Shown here: positions 45,735 through 57,623 of the stretch, one piece after another
Numbering within the stretch: position 1 is the first letter of the stretch
Layout of the letters: each line of letters begins with the position of its first letter
Position numbers and translations under genes: made by a program
Source of the DNA: Nematostella vectensis
Taxonomy: Eukaryota; Cnidaria; Anthozoa; Actiniaria; Edwardsiidae
Direction: 5' to 3'
Assembly: GCF_932526225.1 (NCBI RefSeq)
Contig: NC_064048.1
Coordinates: 3,549,597 to 3,613,596 of the forward strand
DNA length: 64,000 nucleotides
Notes under the pieces: model-generated
What the model was told of the DNA's origin: nothing
The model's database searches: none
What the model saw: only the letters and a program-made list of their open reading frames with translations

Positions 45735-46581
45735 TTACTTCTTGCCAAATCTGCGACGACGAGCGATAAATCGACGTCGAGAAATGTATCGGCGTCGGGA
45801 TATGTATCGACGTCGGGAGATGTATCGGCGTCGGGAGATGTATCGGCGTCGGGAGATGTATCGGCGCCTGGAGATGTATCGGCGTCGAGAGATGTATCGG
45901 CGTCGAGAGATGTATCGGCGGCGTTGAGAAAAAAATGGTTTTGCATCTAGCGACTGATCTTTGTTAGGCTCACTGAAAAAGAACTTTTTTTTTAATCTTT
46001 GCGAAATTTAATTTTTCTTAATTAACGATTGAGTTTACGTTTCAGTAACATCAGATATATTAGACTTTTCAAGTTCATTGTCGTCACTGTCATCGTCATA
46101 CTGGTCTTTGCTAGGATCGCTGAAAAACAGAATATTTATTATCTTTGCGAAGGTTATTTTTTCTTAATGAACGATTGAACTTACGTCTCAGGAACATCGG
46201 ATTCATCAGACTTTTCAATTTTATTGTCGTCACTGTCATCGTCATACTGGTCTTTACTAGGATCGCTGAAAAACAGAATATTTATTACCTTTGCGGAGGT
46301 TATTTTTTCTTAATGAACGATTGAACTTACGTCTCAGGAACATCGGATTCATCAGACTCCTCAAGTTCATTGTCGTCACCGTCGTCGTCATCATCCGGCT
46401 CTTCACCCTCGTCACCCGGTTTTTTAAGAGTTGAATCCCCAGCAACAACGTCACCCTCTTTTTCTACTGTGTCAGCGGTTTTAGGCTCCATTGCATTGTT
46501 ACTGATTTGTGGTTGATCTCCGGAATTAGCGTTGATTGACACTACGAGGGCCAATAGGAAGAGCGCGGCAAAGACTTTCAT
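45735..46581 (-). CDS. Gene E: secreted acidic/Arg-repeat peptide precursor (four coding exons)
   Basis: Coding exons are 46331-46581, 46185-46265, 46039-46119 and 45735-45972; spliced 651 nt, 216 aa. Signal peptide MKVFAALFLLALVVSINA. The acidic exon 1 has several replacements (QPQISNNAMEPK; KKPGDEGEEPDDDD). Two full 81-nt acidic cassettes follow. The second has donor GTAAAC, weaker than the GTAAGC of B and D. The last exon reads EPNKDQSLDAKPFFSQ and has only 10 RRR blocks, the shortest array, ending ARRRRFGKK. One unit reads RRRHIS-like because of a GGATATG change, and one has a CGCCTGG variant. An AATAAA (minus) lies at 45673-45668. It is the outermost copy of the tandem cluster; the duplicated unit ends near 48.36 kb. 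Confidence 0.8.
45745..45925 (-). repeat. 18-bp coding minisatellite of gene E (10 blocks)
   Basis: Shortest of the five arrays, with the same RRRYIS coding unit and more interspersed single-base variants. Confidence 0.88.
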
Positions 46582-47281
46582 TTTAAGAGCACACCCACTT
46601 AAATCTGCGTTGAGAAATTTAATCATTGGCATTGCACATTTTACCCATAAAACATCTCAAAGATATCTTATTCATATACCAAGGTCATGTATTGCATATT
46701 AATGATGATATTGTAAGGCTTTCCCTTTTTAAGAAGTGTTTTTTAAATTATCGAAAGAATCATAGGACAAACAAATTGATAAGCTTGATAAAGTTAGAAT
46801 CGTTCCCAGATAAGCTGGAAATGTTTAATTCACTGTCACAATTCACTGTCAAGGGCGGATTCAGGAGTTCTGAAAGGGGGGGGGGGGAGCAAGTGTTTCA
46901 TGAAAGGGGGCGGATTTATTGTGCTCCGTGGATTTTCTTATATTTCTCATTATTCTTAAGCCAAATATCTGAGAAATTGAGCACTAACTGCCTTTGAAAA
47001 TGATTATTGATAAAAATACATAATATCCATTATTGAAACTAAAGTATAGGAGCTATTGGTGGTAAGAAAAAGAACGTAAGGAAACGAACTTATTACTATT
47101 CATATATTTGTAGCAAGCCACATAAAGCTCTTTAAAAGCCACATAAAGCTATAAACATCTGCAAGGGTGTTAAAGGTACTAGGGATTTAATGGGGACTTT
47201 ATATCCTACAATGAATTAGTAGGTCAAATTCAATAGGGCCTTGCAGTTTGTAACGTTTCTCAGCTTTTTCGCAGACCTTAC

Positions 47282-47390
47282 CTTATGAGATGTCTACACG
47301 GTGCCAACTGGGTGCCCCTCTGTTCGATGTAATGATTGCAACGAAGTTTAAAATCTTGTTTCGCATGATTTGTTTGATGGAGACTAATAT
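47282..47390 (-). other. Gene E predicted 5' noncoding exon
   Basis: CATAAG|GTAAGG donor at 47281-47280, as in the other units. Confidence 0.5.
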
Positions 47391-48369
47391 GACTAACAAT
47401 AGTTGCTAGGGTTCTAAGAGCTAATTAATATAATTAAAATGCAAATGGATCTTATGTGAAAACATATCAAAAGGCATCGAAACCAACCACCATTTTACCG
47501 AATTTTTGAAATAAAATATTAAGGAAAACATCTTTCAGCAAAATTTCAAAAGGAACATCGATGTTGTACACAACAGAAGCCAGGAAACTAGTATTTCAAT
47601 TGGGCTGGTCCCATGGAATTTATCCTGGATAAAGATATGTCTTTGTTCTTTTCGATTGATAAAAAGAGCATTTTAGAAATGCTCCGCCTAAATGGTAGCA
47701 CTGAATATCTGAAAGAAGGCACGAGCCGGTAGAAATAAGAAAAAAATCAGGAATGTGGAAATAATGACGTTCATTTACGAAAGCAACCGCTTTTATGAGG
47801 GAGGCGCTTATTTCGGAGGTGCCACCGGGAACCTCAACCGAAAAGAGACAAAATGATCTATTAATAAATATATTTGGGATATTTAGGATAAGCGAGTTTG
47901 CAATATGTTTAAATTGTGACTACAATAATATATCTAAGGTTGCGTAAGCTAATAAAGCAATAGTAAAAGCAGGAATTTGGTTTTACATATTTTATCAGCT
48001 TTTTCTTTGTTTTATTTTTGTTTGTTTGGGAATCCCGTAACAATAGCAATCTTAAGTTACGTAAGCTTTTGTGCGATAGTGAACAGATAATGGAGAACGA
48101 GACAACGAGAAGCATAATACAAAGAAACCTGGTTAAGTTTCGAAAAAAGATTCCATTCATACCATGTTGTGACTTAGAAAAGGGTACATCTGATTATAAA
48201 GCAGCTAGTTGGATATTTTCGATAATTAAAAGTGTAAAACACAATGGATGCATCATGATATTGAATCGTGAAATCTTGAAATCGATAGTATTATACAAAA
48301 AGGCATTTCGTGATCTATTTGACAACATTACACAGTTTTTATTTGCCTTTTGGCAAATAATTGATCAGT

Positions 48370-49144
48370 GAAAAACAGATAATAATTCCAATTAAAATTC
48401 TGAAATTAGAGTGGTAAATGGTAGATGTAACTGGGTGAAGGAGGCATTTTTCAATATAAAATATTGTTTTAACAGTTCAATAAGGCGTACGGTTGAAACC
48501 TGTACACTAGTATTGTTGTGCTCAACGAACGCACTTAGGGACAGTAACAGACATTGCAATTATCCTTGATGTGAAGCCTCTCGGGTTGTCATAAATTGTT
48601 TCGGTGCGGATTGCGTGACACTGTCGACAAACAGATAAACCAGAGCCGTAGCAGGCCACTTCAACACCCCTTTTATACTCTAAAACAGGCCCGTACCCAG
48701 GGGATGCAGGGGGAACGCACCCCCCCTCCCCCCCCACACAAACACACACACACACACACACAAACACACAACGGCCGAAGGTCCACTTATGGTTCCCAAT
48801 GGACGTGCTATTTGTAAAGAAAACTATAAAGCATAAGCTAGATTACTCTGTTATGTAGCCAAACCTTTAAATAAACGTCCTGTTCAAAGGCGAAAAAATT
48901 CCTTTTTGTTCTTTCGGGGGTGGTCAGATTTTTATCAAAAAACTCGTGGTTTGATTGGTTTAAGGATTCCTGTGCATGGCCGCGCAACAGAAAATGGCCC
49001 CTGAGTACGAGTCTGATCTCTTTGTCATGCACGCATGCGCATGTTTTTGTTTTAGAAAATTTTGAGTTCGAACGCAGGAAAACATCCAAGCCTAGAAGAA
49101 AAAGAAAAGAACGAAACGTATAGACCAGGCATACTTTATACTCA
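48370..49144. other. Intergenic; CA microsatellite; 5' flank of the TCP11-like gene
   Basis: A C-rich stretch and a (CA)n run (about 48719-48770) follow a CAGGCCCGTACCCAGGGG word that is the edge of a dispersed repeat also seen at 60.4 and 61.65 kb. No TATA box is obvious before the TCP11-like ATG. Confidence 0.5.
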
Positions 49145-52100
49145 ATGGAGGGAAAACAAGAGAGAACTGAAAGCCAAGGAATTACTGAGAAAGCTGAAGT
49201 AGAAGCTGCCCAAATAGTAGGAAATATGGCGCTCGCTCATGAACTTGTCATGAACGACAAATTCAAGTTGGAAGGTCTTCCCGAAAATTCGTAAGTAATG
49301 TTCAGTATTTCATAAATTATTTGCCCTTTGTCTTACTTTATTACTACTTCTAGAGTATAAACAAGTGCTATATACGCTTTGGATGTAAGATATATCATAG
49401 TTATATGTCGAGTGATTACGTTTGGCGCTCCGCGCTCGCTCATGAACTTGACATGAACGATAAATTCAAGTTGGGGGTCTCCCCAAGACTTTGTAAGTAA
49501 TGTTTAATGTTTTATTAATTTCTTGCCTATGTTGTACTATAGTACTACTACTAGAGGATATATACGTACTATGTTACGCTTTAAATATAAGATATATCGA
49601 ATGATTACGTTTGGCTACAGGGTCCTACTGAATCATTTGGCAGACAATATACACTCTACTAAACGAGCGCGAGGTCCGTACTGAGAAATCTCCGCCCGCG
49701 GGCGTTCTGTACAGACCGAGGCCGCAGGCGATATATAAGGTAGCAAATCGCCTCTTTATACGGGTATAAAGGCAAATCACTCTAGGAATTTACCTTCATA
49801 ATGTATCTTCATTTAAGAGAAGTATTTTAGTGTCTGGAGAATTCTAGTGAAAGAAACCATCTCTACGATCAATTCGACTGGAAAAGGACCATCAATTGAG
49901 ACTATATTTCACAAAATTGTTGATAAAAATTCAGATGATTTCTTAATTAGAAGTTCTGCATTTTTGGATTAATAAAACCATTGTGTGGAAATACTAACTG
50001 GATTTTGCTGAATGGTCATTGCGAACAAAATCTTCGCGAACATCAGCGAAACTGTCAGAAGCAACTGTAAAGGTAAACAAAGTTAAAACTCACTGTCTGA
50101 ATATAAATATTGAAACTCACTGCTATTACAGTGTAGAAAAAAAACCTTTTTGTTGTTGATTTTCTTGAGTTAGTCGTCGGTCCGCTCAGAAGCCAATCAG
50201 CGGGCGCCATTTCACCGGAAGTGGTTGTTAGCATATAATAAATTACATTATTATATGGCTATGATAGTTCGCACAATGTGATTGGCTAATTGGTTGTCGT
50301 GACATTCCCGTATTGCCCTACTCTGAGGGCATTACGGAATTCTGTACTGCCCTACGAAAAGGTTTTCACAATCTTCTGTTTTTTTGTAATATTTTCCACC
50401 TTCAAACTGCAAAAAGAGAGACAGCGAACATTCAAGTATCAAATTCTATCACCCAGAAGAGACAGAAATGGTTGGTTGGCGGGCTGTCTTTTTCCATATT
50501 CGGAGCTAGAAATTTTGTGAGCTTTTAGGTGTTGTTTTGTTCGGTTGCACGAATTTTCACTAAAACAAAATTGACAGAAAAACCAAAGCCACCAAAAAGG
50601 CTCTTTAAGATAAGTACTACATGTTATTTATAAATACAGTATTTCCATCAAATCATAAAGCAGTACAAAGCGATTCTGACAGAAGTTTGTTCTCTACATA
50701 CTGTGGCATTTTCGAACTAAATAGTCCATTCATGCAGTGAAGACTGACATCTGAGCCTACTTTGTTATTGTTTCGATCAGCTTCACCTATGATAAAACCT
50801 GTTGCTTCTAAAAGGTGCAAATAGGAAGAAAATAGCTGGAAAAGTTGTTCAATTACTTAATCATGCATGTTACAGAGTCGAAATCAATGATGAACTGTGT
50901 TCCGATGACCATTCTTCCTTTTACATCTGAAGGGCCACTAAAAACAACATATTTCTATCTTTCTCTACAAGGTCTGTTTGGTATGTTGTTGTCTTAGTTA
51001 TAATGTTGTTAAATCTTTTCACTCATTAACATTTTTTATTTGGTAGCACGCGAGTGTTTTTTTTTTCTTTTTCTTTTAAAAAGCCATATAATAAACAACT
51101 TACTATCCTCAGCCATTCGGTATGACCGAATAAAATTTTATCAAACCTTGGCTTCCTGGCGTATTGACAGAGGCTTTGTGGGTTTGATATTTCCTGGCAT
51201 GTCCTCAGGTTAGTAGTTAGTTAGTATGATCATAACAGAGTAAAAATAACCAGCTCGGCCGACTTATTACTAGGCTTTTAAAGTGGGTCAGTATGCAGCT
51301 CTTACAAGCTGCAATCTGATTGGACAAGAAGAAGAATAGAGACAAAAGAGTAGAACAAATATAATAGGAGACAAAGCAGCTGCATACTTACTCTTTAAAG
51401 CATCTCTGAATCCTGACTGAGGCAGTTGTCTATGTTTGGCCAGAGTATCTTCATGATTAACGTTTTCTGCAAAGTCATTGTTTGACATTGTCTGGAAGTC
51501 ATCATGCTGTTAAAAATGGATGTTGACAATTTACATACATTCAAGACAAATGAAGATTGTTTCTTTGTTTGTGACAACAATTTTATCTCTTATAATCTTG
51601 AAAACATTTGTTGTCCCTTATACAGTATGTACAAACAGTACTTAGTGTTTTATAAAGGCAAGTAGGCCTTATGACCAAGGCAAGATCACTGTCACTGAGA
51701 CAAAATGACTGAGACAATAGGGCTGCGAATTGAGAGCTAGATTCCATTTTATTTCTGAATTATTACTGAGTGCATTATAGATATGCCTTGTACCTAATTT
51801 GCTACAGCCTAGCTTCAACAAGGACAAAGCCTAGTTAAGGGGGAGGGGTGTTAGGAAAAAGTTGTCCTAGCGTGTCCCTCTTGGGGGTGGGGGTGGGGGT
51901 GGGGGTTAGTCTAGGTGGTCCTAGAGCGCACCTTCCTTTTCTTCAATGCAAGTTAAGCCATTGGGCAAAACAAAAGTTAAGTTGAGTTCACTGTTTAAAA
52001 ATCTTAACCCAGGATGGAAAAGCAGATAAGAGACATTGTTCACAAGGCCTACTGGGACAAGTTACAAGAGGACCTTGACAAGACCCCACCTGATTACTCA

Positions 52101-55100
52101 CAAATGCTGATGCTGATAGCAGATCTGAAAGAGGTGCGTAAATGGATAATATCAGTACACTGTATTAGCAGGAGGTTCTTTTAAAGGCTTTTGAGGAGTC
52201 TTTGCATTGTAGTTTGTATTGCTATGGCTTAAATAAGAGAACATTGAAACTACAAATACCAAGCAGTTACAGTAAAACTATAAGCCCTGCCTCCAACTAT
52301 TTTGATAATTTTTTGACTGTCATCATGCAAATGAGATGGACTTTCAATAAGAAACTTAATCTACAGTATGAATTATTACTGATAAAATATTTGCTTTATC
52401 CTCACTTCTGTGAATAGGTGTACATTGACAATATGACAATCTTTGCTTTTATGTTTATTAAATTGTACCTAGTGATCATTTTTGTGTCATACACACAGCT
52501 TGGATGAAAGAAGCTTTCTAAAGAGCTGCTTCAAATTTAGAAAAACTATTGTTTGCTGTTGCACACTGAATTCTCTAATTCTTTATTGTTATTGTCTCAT
52601 TGTTATTGTATCATTGAAAATACAGCAGTTTAATAATTACAATGAAACTTCAAAATAACAATCTATGAATGTACATATTGTGATATGCCATGATGATATT
52701 TGATTGGAAATATCTTGGTTACTTGCTTGAATAAGGCAATGGAAAGGGATTCTTTGAGTGACTCTCCATTGAGAGGGAGCATATATTGGCCGCGTGATTG
52801 GCCTTCCACTAATCTTGTTCTACTGTCACAGAATCTACTTGGGCTCTTACTTCCCCGCCACAAGTCTTTAAAGGCCCAAATAACAGAGGTGCTAGATGTT
52901 AAACATATAAAGCAACAAGTTGAGCATGGCTCACTGGACCTGTGCCAGTGTGCCCAGTTTGTCGTCAGCGTCTTAAGCCAGATGTGCGCACCAGTAAGAG
53001 ATGAGCAAGTCAAGAAGCTTCTTGAGGTTGATGGCATTGTCAATATGTTCAGGTGAGTTTGCATGTGTATAGTTTGCTATAGTACATACATTATTACATT
53101 CTTTTTAGTACAAGTGGCACTCCAAAATGACATCTTAGCAGTATGCTTACTTTGTTAAAATAAAAAATGACGTCATGTGATACTGCTAAATCATAAATTT
53201 CTGATCTCATTAAAAGAAACAAAATATAAATATTTTTGCGAGTGCTGCCTCCAGCCTTGGCATACAGCCATTGCTATAAGGCAGGATTTTTTTTAGCAGG
53301 GAGAAGTTTTAATTAAGGCTTGATCATTCCTATGTATTATATTACTGAATGCATGCACCATTTTTTAACATACAGTAATGCCCTTGTTCTCTCTTGTTCT
53401 TCATTTTTCACTAACTGTATGTAGCTACTGTTCAAGCCTTTCCCAAACAAATATATTGATCTGTTCCTTATACTGTATTTGAGATTCATGTGTTGACTTT
53501 AGATATGTCTCAATTGTGTGTTCTAGGGAGATATTTGGAGTAATTGATGTCATGAAACTTGACATGGCAAACTTCCAGTTGCAATCTTTGAAACCTCAGC
53601 TACTCCAGCAATCTGTGGAGTATGAACGAACCAAATTCAAGCAGTACTTAGAGTCAAACCCTGGTAAGTAGCAATTTAACAGTTAGTACCAAAGACCTAC
53701 AGTATATGTACAGTAGTAGAACCTACCTAGAACAGGGCTTTAAATATTGTATAAAGGGCGCTCTGATCTCATGTGTTGGGCTGACTTTCAAGTTGCTTAT
53801 ATGAGCTGGCAAAAATTGTAGCCCTACAATCCAATTGATAAAAGTTCTACTTAACTGTATATTATATCTCATATCAAGGTTTTAGTACATAGCTTTTTAA
53901 TATGTAAGTGAGGTGTTCACTGAGTGAGATTTTCATTTTCAGTACCCCTTTAAAACCCCTTATTTTTTGGTGGTCAAAATAAAAGAAACCTAAGTTCCCC
54001 CACCTTCCCACCTTCAACATCTTCCTTCACATTATCCCCCTGGGCACTCCTCAAAGGTAAATTTTCACATTTCTGTTAATGGGGCAGCTTTTTTCTTAGG
54101 AACCTATATAATCCCCTGTCTATTATATTTGTAAACATTCCAGAAATGAGGGTTGCTTTGTCCCAATTCATTTTCTTTTTTTAATTGTGCAGTTCTAATC
54201 TTGTTATTCTTACTGTAACAGCTGGTCTGCAGTCGACCAAAGTCTGGCTTACACAAGGTTCAGACAAGGCATCAGTCCCAACGCAGACGACAGCAGCCAC
54301 ATCATCTGGTTCTGGGACAGGGTCGGTGGACAGGCCAGATGGCAACCAGACCAGGATAGATATATTAGCCCATGCGTATCTTGGAATCATATTTGGCCAA
54401 CCAGGGTGGCCTTATCCAGAGGTAATAGAAGCACTCCTGCTATTGGAAATTTATTTTTTAAAGCTCAAATATTAGTCAAAATTATATTGTGGAATAACCA
54501 CCCAGGTTTATAAAATGACCGTTAATCCATACTGCTGTCTCCTCCAGTCAATTACTGTCATCCCACCTGCTCGCCTTATGCTTAAGTATGCTTGTGTGCC
54601 CTCATCATAAAAGGCAGTTCACTGATTCTCCTTAGTCTTGCCAGATTTGTGTTTTTATTACACACATCTCAGTTCCTGGTTACAGTGTGACACTTGCTAC
54701 CGATGCGACCTTAACAATTTCAGGAAGTACAGTAGGCCCATTTGAATAAAAGAAACGCGACGGGCCCTACTGTTGTACGCTTTTCAGTTTTGTAAAGTTG
54801 GCCAATAAGAATGCTTTACTGTTAACACCAGGCCCGGTTTTCTCTTCACAAATCGAAGGGGCCCAGCCTTGCACCTTTTTGAAGTTCTGGCCAACAATAA
54901 GGTAGACCTTTTTAAAAATATCGGTCAACCAATCCTTTGTTATTGTTTACAATTGTAAAATAATATTCACTTGCAAGGAAACTTCAGAATAACCTTCCAC
55001 GATTGAAGTCTTATACTTTGTTGATGATATTTGATTGAAAGTTTCTCAGTTTCTTGCTTGAATTAGCCGATGGAAATGGTTCTTTGAGTCACTCGGTATT

Positions 55101-56567
55101 ATGCGGGAGCATAAAATGGCGGCGTGATTGGCCTTCTTTAACAAGCTTTAATTATGTTTCCATTAGACCCTAATCATGGATGAGCTGAGGCTTGCAGAGT
55201 TCCGCGCTTATGCTCACTTCTTTACTCTTGTGAGTTCTGTCATTCTTGTTACCATGGGAACGGTGTCCAAGCAACTGGACAAGGATGCAGCATACATCGC
55301 TAGACTCAAGGAAGTGCTCTTCGTCCTGCTGGAGGGCTTGGGAGAAGGGTAAGCCCGGGAAGGGGAGGGGTGGGGGGTCGACATAACAAGGACAACTCCA
55401 TCATTTCTTTCGTTATGTTGTTGTTATAACTCTGTAGTCTAAACAATTCTCTTTCTATTTTCTCTCAATACTTCCGTCAAACTCAAAATAAACAATGAAA
55501 AGATCGTGTTCTCAACGATTTTTTCTTTCGATACTTTCATCACACTCAAAATAAACAATGAGAATATCGTATTCTTAACGATTTTTTCTTTCGATATTTT
55601 CGTCACACCTAAAATAAACAAAAAATATCGTGCGCTCTTATGTTGTTTGTGCCGTTTGGTAAGACTCTTGTATTCTAACGTGTAGTTTTTTTGGCTATTC
55701 CAGAGACATCTCGTCTTCAATGCAAAACATTAGCGATCAAGTCATATCCGAGACTAGCAAGGTCCTGTGTGAACGCGGCTTAGCCCAGCTGACCGAAGAG
55801 CAGAAGAGCGCTATACAAGGACAAATAGCAGCTGTTGGAAATCCCGAGCACGTCGTTAGGAAATTATTAAGTAAGTATTATTTTATTCTAGATACCGTAA
55901 CGCATAAGCTCTTGGGGGCGCAACAGGGGGGGTGGGGTGGGGGGGCTTATTGGGGATGGGGCACTTGTACTTTCGTGGTCGAAGGGGGTTGGGCTTTTCG
56001 GGAAGGGGCGCTTATTTAAAGGAGAGCGCTTATTCGAAGCCTTTTTTGATTGAAAAATCAAAGCCTCGGGTTCCTGAACACTGATTTGAGCTTCAAGGTG
56101 TTTCTCTTTCGTGCCAGCTTCTCCTTCTACTGTACAGCAACCTGCACCACCTTACCTGAGCAGTATATACTGGTCCTGATATACTAGGGGTTAAATTGGT
56201 ACCGGAAATCGCCCCTATTTCTCGCCGGGAAACGGTATTAGAATATGTGAACGGGATTTTAACTTCCAGGAACTGGAATGGGAATGCATGATTTACACAC
56301 CCCCTTTTGTCTAACAGCTGTTCCTTTTCTATCGCAGAAGACCGCGCCTATCAGTTTTTCTTCAAATCGCTGACCACCAGGCTAAGACGCGGGCTCACGC
56401 AGGGACAGTCCGTACCAGTCCCTCCCGGCCTCGACCCAGTCAAAACAGAGTTGACCGAGCTAGTCTCAGGCTTCGCGCGGCTTGTTTCCCACAACGCATC
56501 AGTGTACAGACCTTTCTATGAGGACATCCTGGATGGACTGCAAGCACAGCCTGCACACGTGCAGTGA
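49145..56567 (+). CDS. TCP11L1: TCP11-like protein (TCP11L1 type), eight exons, complete
   Basis: Exons are 49145-49290, 52013-52133, 52832-53052, 53527-53663, 54222-54421, 55167-55348, 55704-55870 and 56338-56567 (TGA at 56565); spliced 1404 nt, 467 aa, near the usual length of about 500. All junctions are GT-AG and keep frame. Conserved family blocks: [20 protein letters not shown] (exon 1), [77 protein letters not shown] with [11 protein letters not shown], then [10 protein letters not shown] and a C-terminal [13 protein letters not shown] segment. TCP11 proteins are helical cytosolic proteins. TCP11 itself acts in sperm capacitation and cAMP signalling, while the role of TCP11L1 is little known. 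The Ser/Thr-rich linker in exon 5 is poorly conserved. AATAAA at 56805. Exon 1 is flanked by a decayed tandem copy of itself. Confidence 0.9.
49425..49620 (+). pseudogene. Decayed tandem copy of TCP11L1 exon 1 in intron 1
   Basis: The segment GCTCGCTCATGAACTTGACA...AAATTCAAGTTGGG...TTTGTAAGTAATGTTT repeats the 3' half of exon 1 and its donor site, about 200 bp downstream. The intron sequence that follows is duplicated too (AAGATATATC, GATTACGTTTGGC). The end of the coding part differs (GGTCTCCCCAAGACT) and would shift the frame. Confidence 0.75.
51878..51906 (+). repeat. G-rich (GGGGGT)n microsatellite
   Basis: GGGGGTGGGGGTGGGGGTGG repeats in intron 1 of the TCP11-like gene. It could form a G-quadruplex. 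Confidence 0.7.
55443..55632. repeat. Three imperfect copies of a 61-bp tandem repeat
   Basis: The words TCACACTCAAAATAAACAAT and GATTTTTTCTTTCGATA recur about every 61 bp in TCP11L1 intron 6. Confidence 0.7.
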
Positions 56568-57623
56568 GATCTAATTGGCTTGAAACTAGTTGGCGATACT
56601 TTTTATTGTGTGTGTCAAAAGTGCCGCGCATGCGCGCCTGACTGCAACTCTTAACGGTTGTTAAAAAACAATTTAATATGTGTAATCGGGCAGACAGTGT
56701 TTCGTGAAAGCTATGAATTCACTTTTAGATAGACAGTATTTTCAGATAGGGAATGTAAACTATTATTATAAATGTTATTATTTAGTAAATTAGGGATTAT
56801 TTCAAATAAACATTTTGCAGTCTTTTTCTTGGGTTTTGGTAGTTCTGTAGAAAGGAGTGCTTATTTAAGGGGGCGACTTATATGCTTCAGTGGGATGCTA
56901 GTCCCAAGAACTGGGCGCTTATTTGCAAAAGGGGGCGATTGTTTTATGCTACCCAGTGAAGTCGTGATGCGTAGTTCAAAATATCCCTACCCCCCCCCCC
57001 CCCCCCTTCCATGGAGGGATTCGGTATGACCTCCCACCCCTCTGGAATTTCCAACCCCCTGGAAAAAAAAAAAAAAAAAAATACAGTAACTGTTAAGGAA
57101 AAAGGGCATTTTAACCCCGTCTCCTTTGGAAATTCCTGGCCGTTTGAACCTCCCCTGAATCACAATACGCTCGGTTCTAATGACATCTTGCTTCTTGGAG
57201 TTGTAATCTCTGTTCATTGACCGTGATTGTGTATGGTTTAACTTGAGCCGCGGCTCGTCTTGGCTAATTTTCGATCAAGCGTTTTCTCTAAGGGCCTTCA
57301 GTGATCGATTACATCATAAAGAGAACTCCCAGCTGGCCACCCCAAAGTCACCTTAGCCACGCATAGGACGACCGAACGTCGGCAAATCCAAACAGATTGC
57401 CTTAATCGATTGTATACCGAGCGGGTTCATTGAACGCTTAAAACAGAGTCAACAGCTAAACTCCCAGGGAAAAATACCTCTCACAGCGTTGACGCAGCAA
57501 GCCTTGTTTCGCTCTGTTACACAGTATTGGGAAGCTCGCGCTTAAGTTTTAAGATATGAGGTTGCTAAGACGCAAGCTTTAGTCCTCCGTGCGAAGGAAT
57601 TCCATTCGTGTGAACGCTGTACC
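56568..57623. other. Intergenic between TCP11L1 and the Ras-like gene
   Basis: Holds the TCP11L1 poly(A) signal (56805), a poly(C) run (56993-57006), a poly(A) run near 57064 and a dispersed-repeat fragment. No gene is seen. Confidence 0.5.
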
